Assembly: GCA_947501475.1 (NCBI GenBank)
Contig: CANMWA010000004.1
Coordinates: 124,001 to 188,000 of the forward strand
From: an uncultured Aquimarina sp.
Lineage (GTDB): Bacteria > Bacteroidota > Bacteroidia > Flavobacteriales > Flavobacteriaceae
Direction of reading: 5' to 3'
DNA: 64,000 bases
In this document: piece after piece, positions 1 through 8,545 of the stretch
How the letters are laid out: each line of letters starts with the position of its first letter
How positions within the stretch are numbered: the stretch's first letter is position 1
The notes under the pieces: generated by a model
The model's input: the letters and a program-made list of their open reading frames with translations, nothing else
Told to the model about the DNA's origin: nothing
The model's database searches: none
Position numbers and translations under genes: made by a program

Positions 1-1243
1 ATTCATTTTTGGTTGCTTTAATGATTTGTACATCTCCTATAGCAATAGTATTATGAATAAGCACTAAGTTCTTAAGTTTATCTTTAAATTGATCATTCTC
101 ATAATCATTATAAAAAAGAGTAGGATACCCATCATGGGTTAGAATGTATGCATAAGCAATCATTTTGTTACCAAAACTTATGTTGTTATCTGTATTGGTA
201 TCTTTTTCGGTATCGTGATTAGCTGTAAAAGTAACGGCTTTATCAGGATATATTTTACGAAGCATATTATTATCTACACCTAGAGCAGTTAGATCTTTGT
301 TACGATCTAAAGTCTCATCTAGTTTATAAAAACAAGCAAAATCAAAAGCAGGAGATCCAGATGCATCTACCCACTTTTTAAGGTTTTGTGCATTACCATC
401 AAAGTTTTCTCCTACAGAAAACCCACCTACTTTATCATTCCATGCTTTTACCCATTTTGGATCAAAACTTTTTACATAATCAAAACGCCATCCATCAAAT
501 TTAAGGGTGTTTTTATAAAACTCAGCTACAGAATCATCTCTGCCCCATAACCAATCTTGTACATAGGTTTGATCATGACAAAGGTCTGTTTTGGCAAAAA
601 ACGGGTTTTCTTCAAATCCATCATTGTTATGAAAATCATTGGGGTGATAATGATTGTAATCTCTATTGAACTTACCAGAAGCATTACCATTTTGTTCGTT
701 AAATAAGGTGTATACTTCGGTATCTCCAGGGCGCAACGGATTTGCTTCTTTACCACCACCAGAGTTATGACTGATAACAATATCAGCAATTACTTCTATT
801 TTGTTATCATGTGCTTTTTGGATAAGGCTTTCTAATTCGACTCTTGACCCAAATCGAGTTTCTATGGTTTCATGTTGATCTAATTCTCCTACATCAAAAT
901 AATCTGATGGATCGTACCCCATAGACTCTTTTCCTGATTGCCCTTTACCAGGTGCAGGCAACCAAATTTTATTTACACCAGTAGCAGACCAATCTGCAAT
1001 TTTACTGTTCACCTCGTCATACCAACCTCCTATAGGTTCAACATTCCAATAGAATGCCTGCATCATTACACCAACGCCTTCTTGTTTAAATTGGTTAAGG
1101 TCTAGCTTAGTAGCATCTACACTATTTCCATCTCCATTATCACCAGAAGAATTGTCTGTAGAATCATCAGATGAGCACCCTAAAAATGCTATTGATAAGA
1201 TCCCAAATATGATACTTGTTATTGATTTCACTGTATTTTTCAT
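1..1243 (-). CDS. GH13 alpha-amylase lipoprotein, partial (3' end beyond window)
   Basis: The reading frame is open from ATG at 1243 to the window edge, so the C-terminus is missing. It hydrolyses alpha-1,4-glucan, probably at the cell surface. The N-terminus is a lipoprotein signal with lipobox FLGC (Cys23), then a Ser/Asp-rich linker. GH13 catalytic regions are visible: GWRFDYVKSF with nucleophile Asp255, SVGENFDG with acid/base Glu279, and ANHDTEKDT with Asp344. The GWRFDYVK and SVGE motifs resemble the archaeal/plant-type alpha-amylase subfamilies rather than the Bacteroides SusG type. It is the last visible gene of the susC-susD-susE operon, 76 bp after susE, with a strong hairpin (1257-1289) in that gap. 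The family call is firm; surface location is inferred from the lipobox and context. Confidence 0.93.
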   Translation of the reverse strand, partial: MKNTVKSITSIIFGILSIAFLGCSSDDSTDNSSGDNGDGNSVDATKLDLNQFKQEGVGVMMQAFYWNVEPIGGWYDEVNSKIADWSATGVNKIWLPAPGKGQSGKESMGYDPSDYFDVGELDQHETIETRFGSRVELESLIQKAHDNKIEVIADIVISHNSGGGKEANPLRPGDTEVYTLFNEQNGNASGKFNRDYNHYHPNDFHNNDGFEENPFFAKTDLCHDQTYVQDWLWGRDDSVAEFYKNTLKFDGWRFDYVKSFDPKWVKAWNDKVGGFSVGENFDGNAQNLKKWVDASGSPAFDFACFYKLDETLDRNKDLTALGVDNNMLRKIYPDKAVTFTANHDTEKDTNTDNNISFGNKMIAYAYILTHDGYPTLFYNDYENDQFKDKLKNLVLIHNTIAIGDVQIIKATKNE

Positions 1244-1256
1244 AAGCTTTAATGTA

Positions 1257-1289
1257 AAAGGGCTGTTTTATGTTATAAAACAGCCCTTT
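1257..1289 (-). terminator. Intercistronic hairpin between susE and amylase
   Basis: A perfect 15-bp inverted repeat (AAAGGGCTGTTTTAT and its complement) with a 3-nt loop sits between the susE stop and the amylase start. On the minus strand only a weak T-run (TTTTAC) follows. It may be a partial terminator or an mRNA-stabilising structure that sets the amylase level below susCDE. Confidence 0.7.
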
Positions 1290-1319
1290 CTAATTTAGTT
1301 TTGACTAACTCAATTATAT

Positions 1320-2417
1320 TTAATTTTTGATCAAAGAATAGGTATATATTCTTGGATTGCTAAAATCAAGAACAATAGTATAATTACCTGCTACATTAAC
1401 AGGGATATTGTTATCTCCTTCAGTGCTTAATATTCCAAGAGCACCTCCGTAATTTATGTCCCAAGAATCGTTTGCTCTAAACTTTAGTTCACCTACGGTC
1501 AAGTCTAAAGTTGTAGACCAGGTTTTTGCATCTGGGTCATATACAAGATCATGATCTTGATCTGGTCCTGCTTCTGGTGGAGCAAAACCTTTTGGAGTAG
1601 ATGAGCCAGTAACAGCCCAATCTGTGTCAGTGAATGAATATGTTAAGGCATCTAGATCAACATTAACTCTATAATATCCAGATGTTGCAACTGGTAAATC
1701 ACTTTCTGCACCGCCATCACTTAGTTTACCTTCATTAGTTCCATCAATTCCATAATCTGTAAATGCACCCCATTCTGGACCTTCTATGATCTTAAGTTTA
1801 GAGTCATCGTTTGCAAAATAAATGTACCCTTCATAATCTGTATCTTCAGCTTCTAACGCAGCAATTGTTGGTGTATTTGGATCTGCTGGATCCCAATCGT
1901 TTCCGTAACCACTTGCGTTTGCATAACTACCAGGTAACCACAGTCTATTTTGTAAAACAATAAGTACAAAATATGGGGTAGTAGTTAATTTTATTGTTTC
2001 TGAAATTAATTCTTCACTATCTTGGCTACCTAGAGAAGATTTTACTCTGATCTCTACAGTACCTTCAATATCTTTTGATAAACCAGCTTGAAGAACAAAA
2101 CTATTAAGTTCTCCTAATGTCAATTTATAAGAGTTCTCAGTCGTTTTTCCTATAAATACAGGGCTCACAAAATCAGTACCTGATAACCCTACCTCAAGAG
2201 TGTAGTTAATCAGTGTTTCAATACCATAACTACTTTTTTCCCAAGAAATAGTGATTGAGTCATTTGCATTGTTTTCTGTTAATTCTACTGTCATGTCTTT
2301 ATCAGTTAGACTTACAGTATTAACAGCTTGTGCAATTACTTTATCATCTTCGCTTTCACAAGCAAAAACAAGAAAAGCAGTAAGCACAATCATTGTTATT
2401 TTATAAATATTTTTCAT
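1320..2417 (-). CDS. susE: SusE/SusF-type starch-binding outer-membrane lipoprotein
   Basis: A 365-residue lipoprotein (signal peptide ending VFAC, Cys20) of the SusE/SusF family. These are non-catalytic surface proteins that hold maltodextrin near the SusCD importer. The N-terminal third (about 25-150) looks like the SusE Ig-like domain. The C-terminal part (about 160-365) has two aromatic-rich beta modules with SusF-like phrasing such as LWLPGSYANASGYG and LKFRANDSWDINYGG, typical of starch-binding modules. It follows susD by 27 bp on the same strand. Family members diverge strongly, so which glucan it binds is inferred from the amylase and maltose phosphorylase neighbours. Confidence 0.85.
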   Translation of the reverse strand: MKNIYKITMIVLTAFLVFACESEDDKVIAQAVNTVSLTDKDMTVELTENNANDSITISWEKSSYGIETLINYTLEVGLSGTDFVSPVFIGKTTENSYKLTLGELNSFVLQAGLSKDIEGTVEIRVKSSLGSQDSEELISETIKLTTTPYFVLIVLQNRLWLPGSYANASGYGNDWDPADPNTPTIAALEAEDTDYEGYIYFANDDSKLKIIEGPEWGAFTDYGIDGTNEGKLSDGGAESDLPVATSGYYRVNVDLDALTYSFTDTDWAVTGSSTPKGFAPPEAGPDQDHDLVYDPDAKTWSTTLDLTVGELKFRANDSWDINYGGALGILSTEGDNNIPVNVAGNYTIVLDFSNPRIYTYSLIKN

Positions 2418-2444
2418 TTTATTACTTTTTTAGTTCCAAATTCA

Positions 2445-4046
2445 TTAAAAACCATCATTCTGTTCGATGTTAGGATTCGCTTGTAGCGCTTCAAGAGGAA
2501 ATGGGAAAAGGTTATAGGTATTAGGTATCGAAACACCATCTGCAACACCACCTTTCCAAGGCCATAAGTATGAACCTCCTGTGAATTTTCCAAATCTAAT
2601 TAGATCTTGTCTTCTATGCGCTTCATAATACAATTCTCTAGCTCTTTCATCCAAAATAAAATCAAGAGTTAATTCTGTATCTGATATATTTCCATCTGCA
2701 TTACCATAAGCTCTTTCTCTTAAATCATTTACCAATTTTAAAGCGATAGTTCTATCACCACCTCCATTACGTAAATGTGCTTCGGCATACATTAAATATG
2801 CATCAGCCAATCTAAACATAGGAAAGTCTATGTCAGAGGCAGCCATTAAAGGTGCTGTTCCTACGGCATATGTATTTCTAAACTTAGTCGTTGGGTAGCC
2901 ATCTTCCCATTCTCTATAATCTGCCATTATTGGATTATGTCCTTTTGGATGAAAAATAGCTCTTCTATCTTTATTAGGAAACATAGGATTGATAATACTT
3001 GTATCTGTACTGTTTGGGTCGAATTCGTCAAACAATCCAAACAAAGCAATTGTTGTTCTATGGCCAAACCATGACTGTTGAGCACCTAAACTTGCTATAT
3101 CCATTGTAGTATCTCCATAACTTCCGTTTACTAAGTATGTAGTACTACCAAATGATTGCGCATTAATTCGATCTCCTATAAGAGGAAATATGATTTCGGG
3201 AGATGTAAAATTATCTCCTTGGAAAATTGATTGATAATCATCATCCAGAGCATAGGTTGCGTCATTAACTACAAGTTGAGAAGCTGTAAGTGCTGCATCA
3301 TATCTTGCTGTTCCTGTATATACTTCAGCATTCAGATATATTTTTGCTAATATCATATTTGCTACAGCTTTGGTAGCTCTACCATATTCATTACTTGCTG
3401 GCAAAATATCTCTTACTTCTAATAATTCATTTTCAACAAAAGTAAAAACTTCCTCTCTTTTAGAAGGAGTTTTTAAAGCACCACCAATTCCGTCTGCTTC
3501 AGTAACAACAGGTACGCCACCAAATAAATCCATAGCATGATAATACGATAATGCTCTTAGGAGTCTTGCTTCGGCTCTTATGATATCTTTTTCTGTAAAA
3601 TCTAATCCTTCAGTTTCTAGCATAAAATTATTTACTTGTCCTACTTGAAAGTAAATTCTATTATACATATACCCTAAAAACTTATTAGTAGAGACCCATC
3701 CGGTTGCTGTTGTTAATGGATCTAATCCTCCATCACCCCATCTGTTTTTTACCAAATCTGCAGTCATCTCTTGCATGTTCCACAGACTTCGTAAATATAC
3801 GGTCTCTCCTGAATCATCTCCTAAGATATCGGTTAACTGATCTCCTCCTTCTAGGGGACCTATTCCATGAAGAATAAGCCCTCCATATAGCTTTGCTAGA
3901 AGGCCTTTTATTGCATTAGGGTCCTGTTCTAGAGTAGCTCCTAATGTTTGTTCTACTTCTGGTTCTGTATTTAAATCATCGGTACAAGATGACAGTATGA
4001 AGACAGATAGTAGCATTAATACTGTGCTTTTCTTTATAATATTCAT
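2445..4046 (-). CDS. susD: SusD-family maltodextrin-binding lipoprotein
   Basis: A 533-residue RagB/SusD protein, the lid of the SusC transporter on the outer membrane. The start at 4046 is chosen because it puts a lipoprotein signal peptide (ILSSC, Cys21) at the N-terminus. A longer in-frame start at 4103 would overlap the susC end by 47 bp and bury the signal. Family features seen are the helical TPR-like N-terminal half (RAEARLLRALSYYHAMDLFGG), the segment FPMFRLADAYLMYAEAHLRN, and the C-terminal DERARELYYEAHRRQDLIRFG typical of SusD proteins. It lies 10 bp after susC. Specificity for alpha-glucan is inferred from the locus. Confidence 0.95.
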   Translation of the reverse strand: MNIIKKSTVLMLLSVFILSSCTDDLNTEPEVEQTLGATLEQDPNAIKGLLAKLYGGLILHGIGPLEGGDQLTDILGDDSGETVYLRSLWNMQEMTADLVKNRWGDGGLDPLTTATGWVSTNKFLGYMYNRIYFQVGQVNNFMLETEGLDFTEKDIIRAEARLLRALSYYHAMDLFGGVPVVTEADGIGGALKTPSKREEVFTFVENELLEVRDILPASNEYGRATKAVANMILAKIYLNAEVYTGTARYDAALTASQLVVNDATYALDDDYQSIFQGDNFTSPEIIFPLIGDRINAQSFGSTTYLVNGSYGDTTMDIASLGAQQSWFGHRTTIALFGLFDEFDPNSTDTSIINPMFPNKDRRAIFHPKGHNPIMADYREWEDGYPTTKFRNTYAVGTAPLMAASDIDFPMFRLADAYLMYAEAHLRNGGGDRTIALKLVNDLRERAYGNADGNISDTELTLDFILDERARELYYEAHRRQDLIRFGKFTGGSYLWPWKGGVADGVSIPNTYNLFPFPLEALQANPNIEQNDGF

Positions 4047-4056
4047 AGCTAAATTT

Positions 4057-7000
4057 TTAAAAGTTAACATTAACACCAAAGGTATATGTTCTTGGTCGCG
4101 CATACGGTGATTGTTCGATACCGTTAAAGTTCTCTGGGTCTAGTCCATCATAATCAGAAATTACAAATGCATTATTAACCGAACCGTATATTCTTAATCT
4201 GAATTCATTATTAAAGAACTCACTAAAATCATAACCTAAAGTTACGTTATCTAGTCTTAAAAATGTTGCGTCAGAAACAAATAAATCTGATAATGCTTGA
4301 TTATCTGTCGGGATTTCAAGTAATCCGGTATAATTTCCATCTGCATCCGTTAAATTTAAGATGTTATTTAGAAAGCCGTTTGCATTTTGAGGAACAGCAG
4401 CTTCTGCAATTCCATTCTTAAGACGGTTTGCATCATAAATGTTACCACCTAACTGGCCTCTAAAGTTGGCTGAAAAGTCAATTTTCTTATACGTGAAATT
4501 TGCTCCAAATCCATACGTCCACTTTGGGTCATAAGGAATAAAAACACGATCTTCGTCATTAATAACGTTATCCCCATTTTGATCTACAAATGCATCAACA
4601 ATTGGGTTGCCATTTTGATCGTATATTTGTTCGTATAACCAAAAATTTCTAGAACGCTCGCCAACAGCAAATTGACCAATACTAATACCGGTACCTCTAC
4701 CAATTCCTGTATCTGGAACAGGTGCTTGAGTTACTGATTTAAGGTCGGTAACAAAAGTTTCATTAAAGGAGATATTTCCATTAAAAGCAAGGGTTACATC
4801 TTTTTTGTTAATCACTTGAAGGCCTAAAGAAACTTCAACTCCTTCACTTTCGGTACTACCAATATTTTGGATAAACCGGTTAATTAAGCTTCCTTCTGAT
4901 TGTGGTACTACAGCAAGAAGATCCTCGGTTTCTGTTCTATAGTAATCTACAGTTCCCGTAACCAAACTACGAAACAGCTCGAAATCTATACCAGTATTGA
5001 ATGTTTTTGCTTTTTCCCAAGTCAATTGGTTTGTGTATGGTTGAGCCCTGTATGTTGTAAAAAACTGATCCCCAAACTGGTACTGTACTACAGGATTACC
5101 TCCTCTATATAGTGCGGTATATGGAAAATAGGTTCCAATGGCATCTGCAATATCTTGTTGACCCGTAATACCATATCCTACTCTAATTTTAAGATCATTG
5201 ACTGTTTTTGACCCGCTTAAGAAATTTTCTTCACTCAATTTCCAAGCACCAGCAACGGCAGGAAAATATCCCCATCGATCATCTTCAGGGAAGAAAGAAG
5301 AGGCATCAGCTCTTAATGAAGCTGTCAATAAATACTTATCTAGAATATTAAAGTTCGTTCTCCCAAAGAAAGATTGAAGATTAAGCTTATTAACATAAAC
5401 AAATGGTGCGTCTGGTACTCTAACACCCTCATCATTATCTGTAGTGGTTCCAAATTTAACACCACGATTAAAAAAGTTTTGATATGAATATCCAGCCTGG
5501 GCATCTATTCGTCTTACGAATCCGTCAAAATCTTTCGCATATGATAGATAAGATTCTAGGGTTTGATCTCTTCTTAATTGTACTTCTTCAAAAGAAACAC
5601 CTGGATTAAAAATAGGATTACTTGCATTATTGTTATATGCGCCAATGGCGTTTTCATCAAATGATTCTAATATTTCTGATTCAGAATAATCAAGACCTAA
5701 ATTTACAATCGCTCTAAGATCACGTAAAAATGGTAGTGCATAATTCACTTCAAAATTACCGATAAAACGATCCGAATCTTCATTTCTTTTTCTTTGCTCT
5801 AACAAAGCTACTGCATTGTTGGGACCTGCGGTTTGAATAAAACTAGCCTCTGGATTTAATGTTTGATAAAAACCACCAAAAAAATCATTTCCTGTAGGGT
5901 CAAAGACTGGCAGCGTAGGATTTAGTTGTAATGCCGCTCCAATAGCACCTTGATCCGGTTGATCTTTTCTTGCCAAAATCCCTTTTGCGTTTATAGTAAG
6001 TTTTAGATCATTATTTAATAATGTTGGCCTTAAGGTAATAGAACCACTATAGCGATCTACTTCAGACCCTTTTAAAATACCTTCGGTAGTTGTATATCCT
6101 ACAGATGCTCTAAATGGTATTTTACCAAATAGATTTGCTCTTGCACTAAAGTTGTTATCAGTAGTAAACGAAGTTCTATAGATCTCATCTTGCCAATCGG
6201 TATCATAAATTACACCATTAACTCCTAATAAACCGGTTTGCTCAGGAAAGTTATTTGTAATAAAGTCTACATATTCGGCAGAGTTAAATATATCTAGTTT
6301 TTTACCAATCTCTCCGATTTGAACATTAGAGTTAAATTCAAACTTAGCTTCACCATTAGTACCTGCTTTGGTTTTGATGATAATTACACCATTGGATGCT
6401 CTCGATCCATAAATAGCTGTTGCAGATGCATCTTTTAAGATAGAAAATGATTCGATATCATTTGGATTTACTAAACCTAACACGTTTGCCTGACCTGCAG
6501 GATTGTTGTTAGAAATAGGCACTCCATCAATAACGATAAGTGGGCTGTTGTTCGCATTCAACGAAGAACCTCCTCTAATCCTAATATTTGCAGTTGCATC
6601 TGGTTCTCCACCAGAAGTTACTACTCGTACACCAGCAGATCTACCGTTTAATAGTTGGTCTGCAGTTGTAATTGCTCCTTGATTTAAATCTTCTGTAGTT
6701 AAAAATTCTACAGATCCTGTTAAATCTTTCTTTCTAGAAGTACCATAACCAATAAGTACTACTTGTTCAAGCTCTGAAGCATCTTCTTGTAGAGCAATAG
6801 TAATGTTTTCTTGTCCTGAGAAGGTAACTTCTTGAGCTACAAACCCTACATATGAGTAGGTTACAATTTCTCCATCGTTTACATTGTTTAACGAATAATT
6901 ACCGTCAAAATCTGATGTTGTTCCATTTGTAGTTCCTCTTACAATGATATTTACACCAGGAATGGGTTGACCACTTCCTGCATCAGTAACTGTCCCTTTA

Positions 7001-7074
7001 ACAGTTGACTGGGCAAAAAAGCTCATTGGTACTAACCACAATAAAAACAATGCGCTTTTAGTAAATGTTTTCAT
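4057..7074 (-). CDS. susC: SusC-family TonB-dependent maltodextrin transporter
   Basis: A 1005-residue outer-membrane barrel that imports oligosaccharides with SusD, powered by TonB. Domains in order: signal peptide (1-21, ending SFFAQ), carboxypeptidase-D-like regulatory domain (about 24-105, GTVTDAGSGQPIPGVNI), plug (about 115-235, including IRIRGGSSLN and PLIVIDGVPI), and the barrel to the C-terminal TFGVNVNF with its terminal Phe. It is first in a minus-strand operon susC-susD-susE-amylase. The 316-bp gap to the divergent LacI-type regulator carries a LacI-type operator. The predicted product is of normal length with no frameshift seen. Confidence 0.96.
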   Translation of the reverse strand: MKTFTKSALFLLWLVPMSFFAQSTVKGTVTDAGSGQPIPGVNIIVRGTTNGTTSDFDGNYSLNNVNDGEIVTYSYVGFVAQEVTFSGQENITIALQEDASELEQVVLIGYGTSRKKDLTGSVEFLTTEDLNQGAITTADQLLNGRSAGVRVVTSGGEPDATANIRIRGGSSLNANNSPLIVIDGVPISNNNPAGQANVLGLVNPNDIESFSILKDASATAIYGSRASNGVIIIKTKAGTNGEAKFEFNSNVQIGEIGKKLDIFNSAEYVDFITNNFPEQTGLLGVNGVIYDTDWQDEIYRTSFTTDNNFSARANLFGKIPFRASVGYTTTEGILKGSEVDRYSGSITLRPTLLNNDLKLTINAKGILARKDQPDQGAIGAALQLNPTLPVFDPTGNDFFGGFYQTLNPEASFIQTAGPNNAVALLEQRKRNEDSDRFIGNFEVNYALPFLRDLRAIVNLGLDYSESEILESFDENAIGAYNNNASNPIFNPGVSFEEVQLRRDQTLESYLSYAKDFDGFVRRIDAQAGYSYQNFFNRGVKFGTTTDNDEGVRVPDAPFVYVNKLNLQSFFGRTNFNILDKYLLTASLRADASSFFPEDDRWGYFPAVAGAWKLSEENFLSGSKTVNDLKIRVGYGITGQQDIADAIGTYFPYTALYRGGNPVVQYQFGDQFFTTYRAQPYTNQLTWEKAKTFNTGIDFELFRSLVTGTVDYYRTETEDLLAVVPQSEGSLINRFIQNIGSTESEGVEVSLGLQVINKKDVTLAFNGNISFNETFVTDLKSVTQAPVPDTGIGRGTGISIGQFAVGERSRNFWLYEQIYDQNGNPIVDAFVDQNGDNVINDEDRVFIPYDPKWTYGFGANFTYKKIDFSANFRGQLGGNIYDANRLKNGIAEAAVPQNANGFLNNILNLTDADGNYTGLLEIPTDNQALSDLFVSDATFLRLDNVTLGYDFSEFFNNEFRLRIYGSVNNAFVISDYDGLDPENFNGIEQSPYARPRTYTFGVNVNF

Positions 7075-7390
7075 ATAAATTAAATTAGTTTTTGATTGTT
7101 TTAAATCTTATATTTTCACTTTCCGCAACCAAAGTATGCAAAATTTGTGTTAAAATTTAATTAAGGTGTAGTCCGAACCTTACGAAAACGTTTGCGTGTG
7201 GAAAACTTTTAAAATTTCGTTAAAATTTTAAGTTTAAATATGGCTTTATAGCATATTTTCGCCTCAAAATTTGATTTTTATATAAAAATATAAAGGGATA
7301 AAATAATTCGCGAGGCAATACGTTGAAACGGATTAATTGATTTTACTGATAATATAACTCATAATTTAACAAAAAAATAAGCTAAAGTAA
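7075..7390. promoter_or_regulatory. Divergent control region between susC and lacI-type regulator
   Basis: This 316-bp AT-rich gap serves both susC (minus) and the regulator (plus). It holds a LacI-type operator at 7183-7196 and a 17-mer at 7107-7123 that recurs exactly at 8468-8484, ahead of the MFS gene. No exact TAnnTTTG box was found for either gene; TACTTTG on the minus strand near 7133 is one base short of it. No small gene is evident. Confidence 0.6.
7183..7196. promoter_or_regulatory. LacI-family operator upstream of susC
   Basis: CGAAAACGTTTGCG is palindromic at 12 of 14 positions around a central CG, the classic form of LacI/GalR operators. It lies about 110 bp upstream of the susC start and next to a LacI-type gene. 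Its position well upstream of the likely susC promoter would suit an activator role, but this is inferred. Confidence 0.65.
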
Positions 7391-8422
7391 ATGAAACAGA
7401 AGGTTACGTTAAAACAGATAGCAAAAGAACTAGATGTTTCTATTTCTACAGTATCTAAAGCTTTGAAAGACAGTGTAGAAATTAGTTTAGATACTCGTCA
7501 AAAGGTAAAAGCCTTCGCTAAACTGTATAATTATAAGCCTAATAACATTGCATTAAGCCTTAAGAACAGAAAAACAAAGACAATAGGTGTTATTATCCCA
7601 GAAATTGTACATCATTTTTTTACAACAGTGATTGGTGGGGTAGAGAAAGTAGCTAATGAAAAGGGATATAATGTTATTATTTGTTCATCTAATAACTCTT
7701 TTGATAAAGAAGTTATTAATTTAGAAATGCTAGCAAGTGGTAGTGCCGATGGGTTTATTTTATCTGTAGCCAAAGAAACACAACTTAAGAAAGATTATCA
7801 TCATATAGATGAAACTATGAATCAAGGTATGCCAGTAGTGCTTTTTGATAGGATTATCGATGAAATTGTATGTGATAAGGTGATTATTGATGATGCAAAA
7901 GGAGCTCAGACAGCTACCAATCACTTACTTTCTGTAGGATGTCGTAAAATCGCAATCCTTACTACAGTTGATTATATAAGTGTAGGAAAATTAAGAACGA
8001 ATGGTTATTTAAGAGCACTTAGAGCATATGATATCCAAGAAGATGAAGCCCTTATTTTAAAGATAGAAGACATCGATAATTGTGAAGCAGAAATTTCAGG
8101 CTTTCTGAAAGATAAAGATATTGATGCTGTTTTTGCTGTAAATGAATTATTTGCTGTTACTGCGGCCAAAGTTCTTAATGAGCAAGGTAAAATAGTTCCT
8201 GATGATGTTTCTATTATTGGATTTACTGATGGTATTCTTTCAAAACATTTTATCCCGAGCTTAACTACTATTAGCCAACATGGTGAAGATATGGGAGTTA
8301 GAGCAGCAAAATTGCTTATTGATAAATTAGAAGGAGATGATGCAGCAACTGAAGAATATAGAACTGTTATCATCGATACTAGCCTGATTCAAAGACAATC
8401 TACAAAAAAAACTAAGAAGTGA
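7391..8422 (+). CDS. LacI-family transcriptional regulator of the maltose/starch locus
   Basis: A 343-residue LacI/GalR regulator. The N-terminal helix-turn-helix (TLKQIAKELDVSISTVSKAL, about residues 5-24) and hinge (NNIALSLKNRKTKTIGVIIP) lead into a periplasmic-binding-protein-like effector domain (about 60-335). It sits between the divergent susC operon and the maltose import/phosphorolysis operon, so it very likely senses a maltodextrin or maltose product and controls both. A LacI-type operator lies in its own upstream gap and a shorter core lies upstream of pfkA. The effector and sign of control cannot be read from sequence. No strong Shine-Dalgarno site precedes the start. Confidence 0.93.
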   Translation: MKQKVTLKQIAKELDVSISTVSKALKDSVEISLDTRQKVKAFAKLYNYKPNNIALSLKNRKTKTIGVIIPEIVHHFFTTVIGGVEKVANEKGYNVIICSSNNSFDKEVINLEMLASGSADGFILSVAKETQLKKDYHHIDETMNQGMPVVLFDRIIDEIVCDKVIIDDAKGAQTATNHLLSVGCRKIAILTTVDYISVGKLRTNGYLRALRAYDIQEDEALILKIEDIDNCEAEISGFLKDKDIDAVFAVNELFAVTAAKVLNEQGKIVPDDVSIIGFTDGILSKHFIPSLTTISQHGEDMGVRAAKLLIDKLEGDDAATEEYRTVIIDTSLIQRQSTKKTKK

Positions 8423-8446
8423 TTCTTACTTATTAAAAAATAATAA

Positions 8447-8454
8447 TATATTTG
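8447..8454 (+). promoter_or_regulatory. -7 promoter box for the maltose operon
   Basis: TATATTTG matches the Bacteroidota -7 consensus TAnnTTTG exactly. It lies about 90 bp upstream of the MFS start, so transcription would begin near 8461 and the leader would contain the two hairpins at 8464-8522. No clear -33 TTG box was found. Confidence 0.5.
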
Positions 8455-8463
8455 CCTCTAGTC

Positions 8464-8522
8464 AAAACTTATATTTTCACTTTCTACTAAAATAAGTTTT
8501 GATAAGCAATATCGCTTATCAA
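8464..8522 (+). promoter_or_regulatory. Two-hairpin leader ahead of the maltose permease gene
   Basis: The first hairpin pairs AAAACTTAT (8464-8472) with ATAAGTTTT (8492-8500). The second pairs TTGATAAGC (8499-8507) with GCTTATCAA (8514-8522) around a 6-nt loop. The two stems overlap by two bases (8499-8500), so they cannot both form in full. They lie in the predicted 5' leader of the MFS gene. They could be regulatory, or the second may help end the lacI transcript, although no T-run follows. Confidence 0.5.
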
Positions 8523-8545
8523 GTTAATAATCAAATGATTACTTG

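Noticed and set aside
526..789. 87-residue reading frame within the amylase
   Set aside because: It lies in another frame of a clear GH13 gene with conserved catalytic motifs.
4047..4103. Longer susD start at 4103
   Set aside because: It would overlap the end of susC and bury the lipoprotein signal peptide; the start at 4046 gives a normal lipobox.
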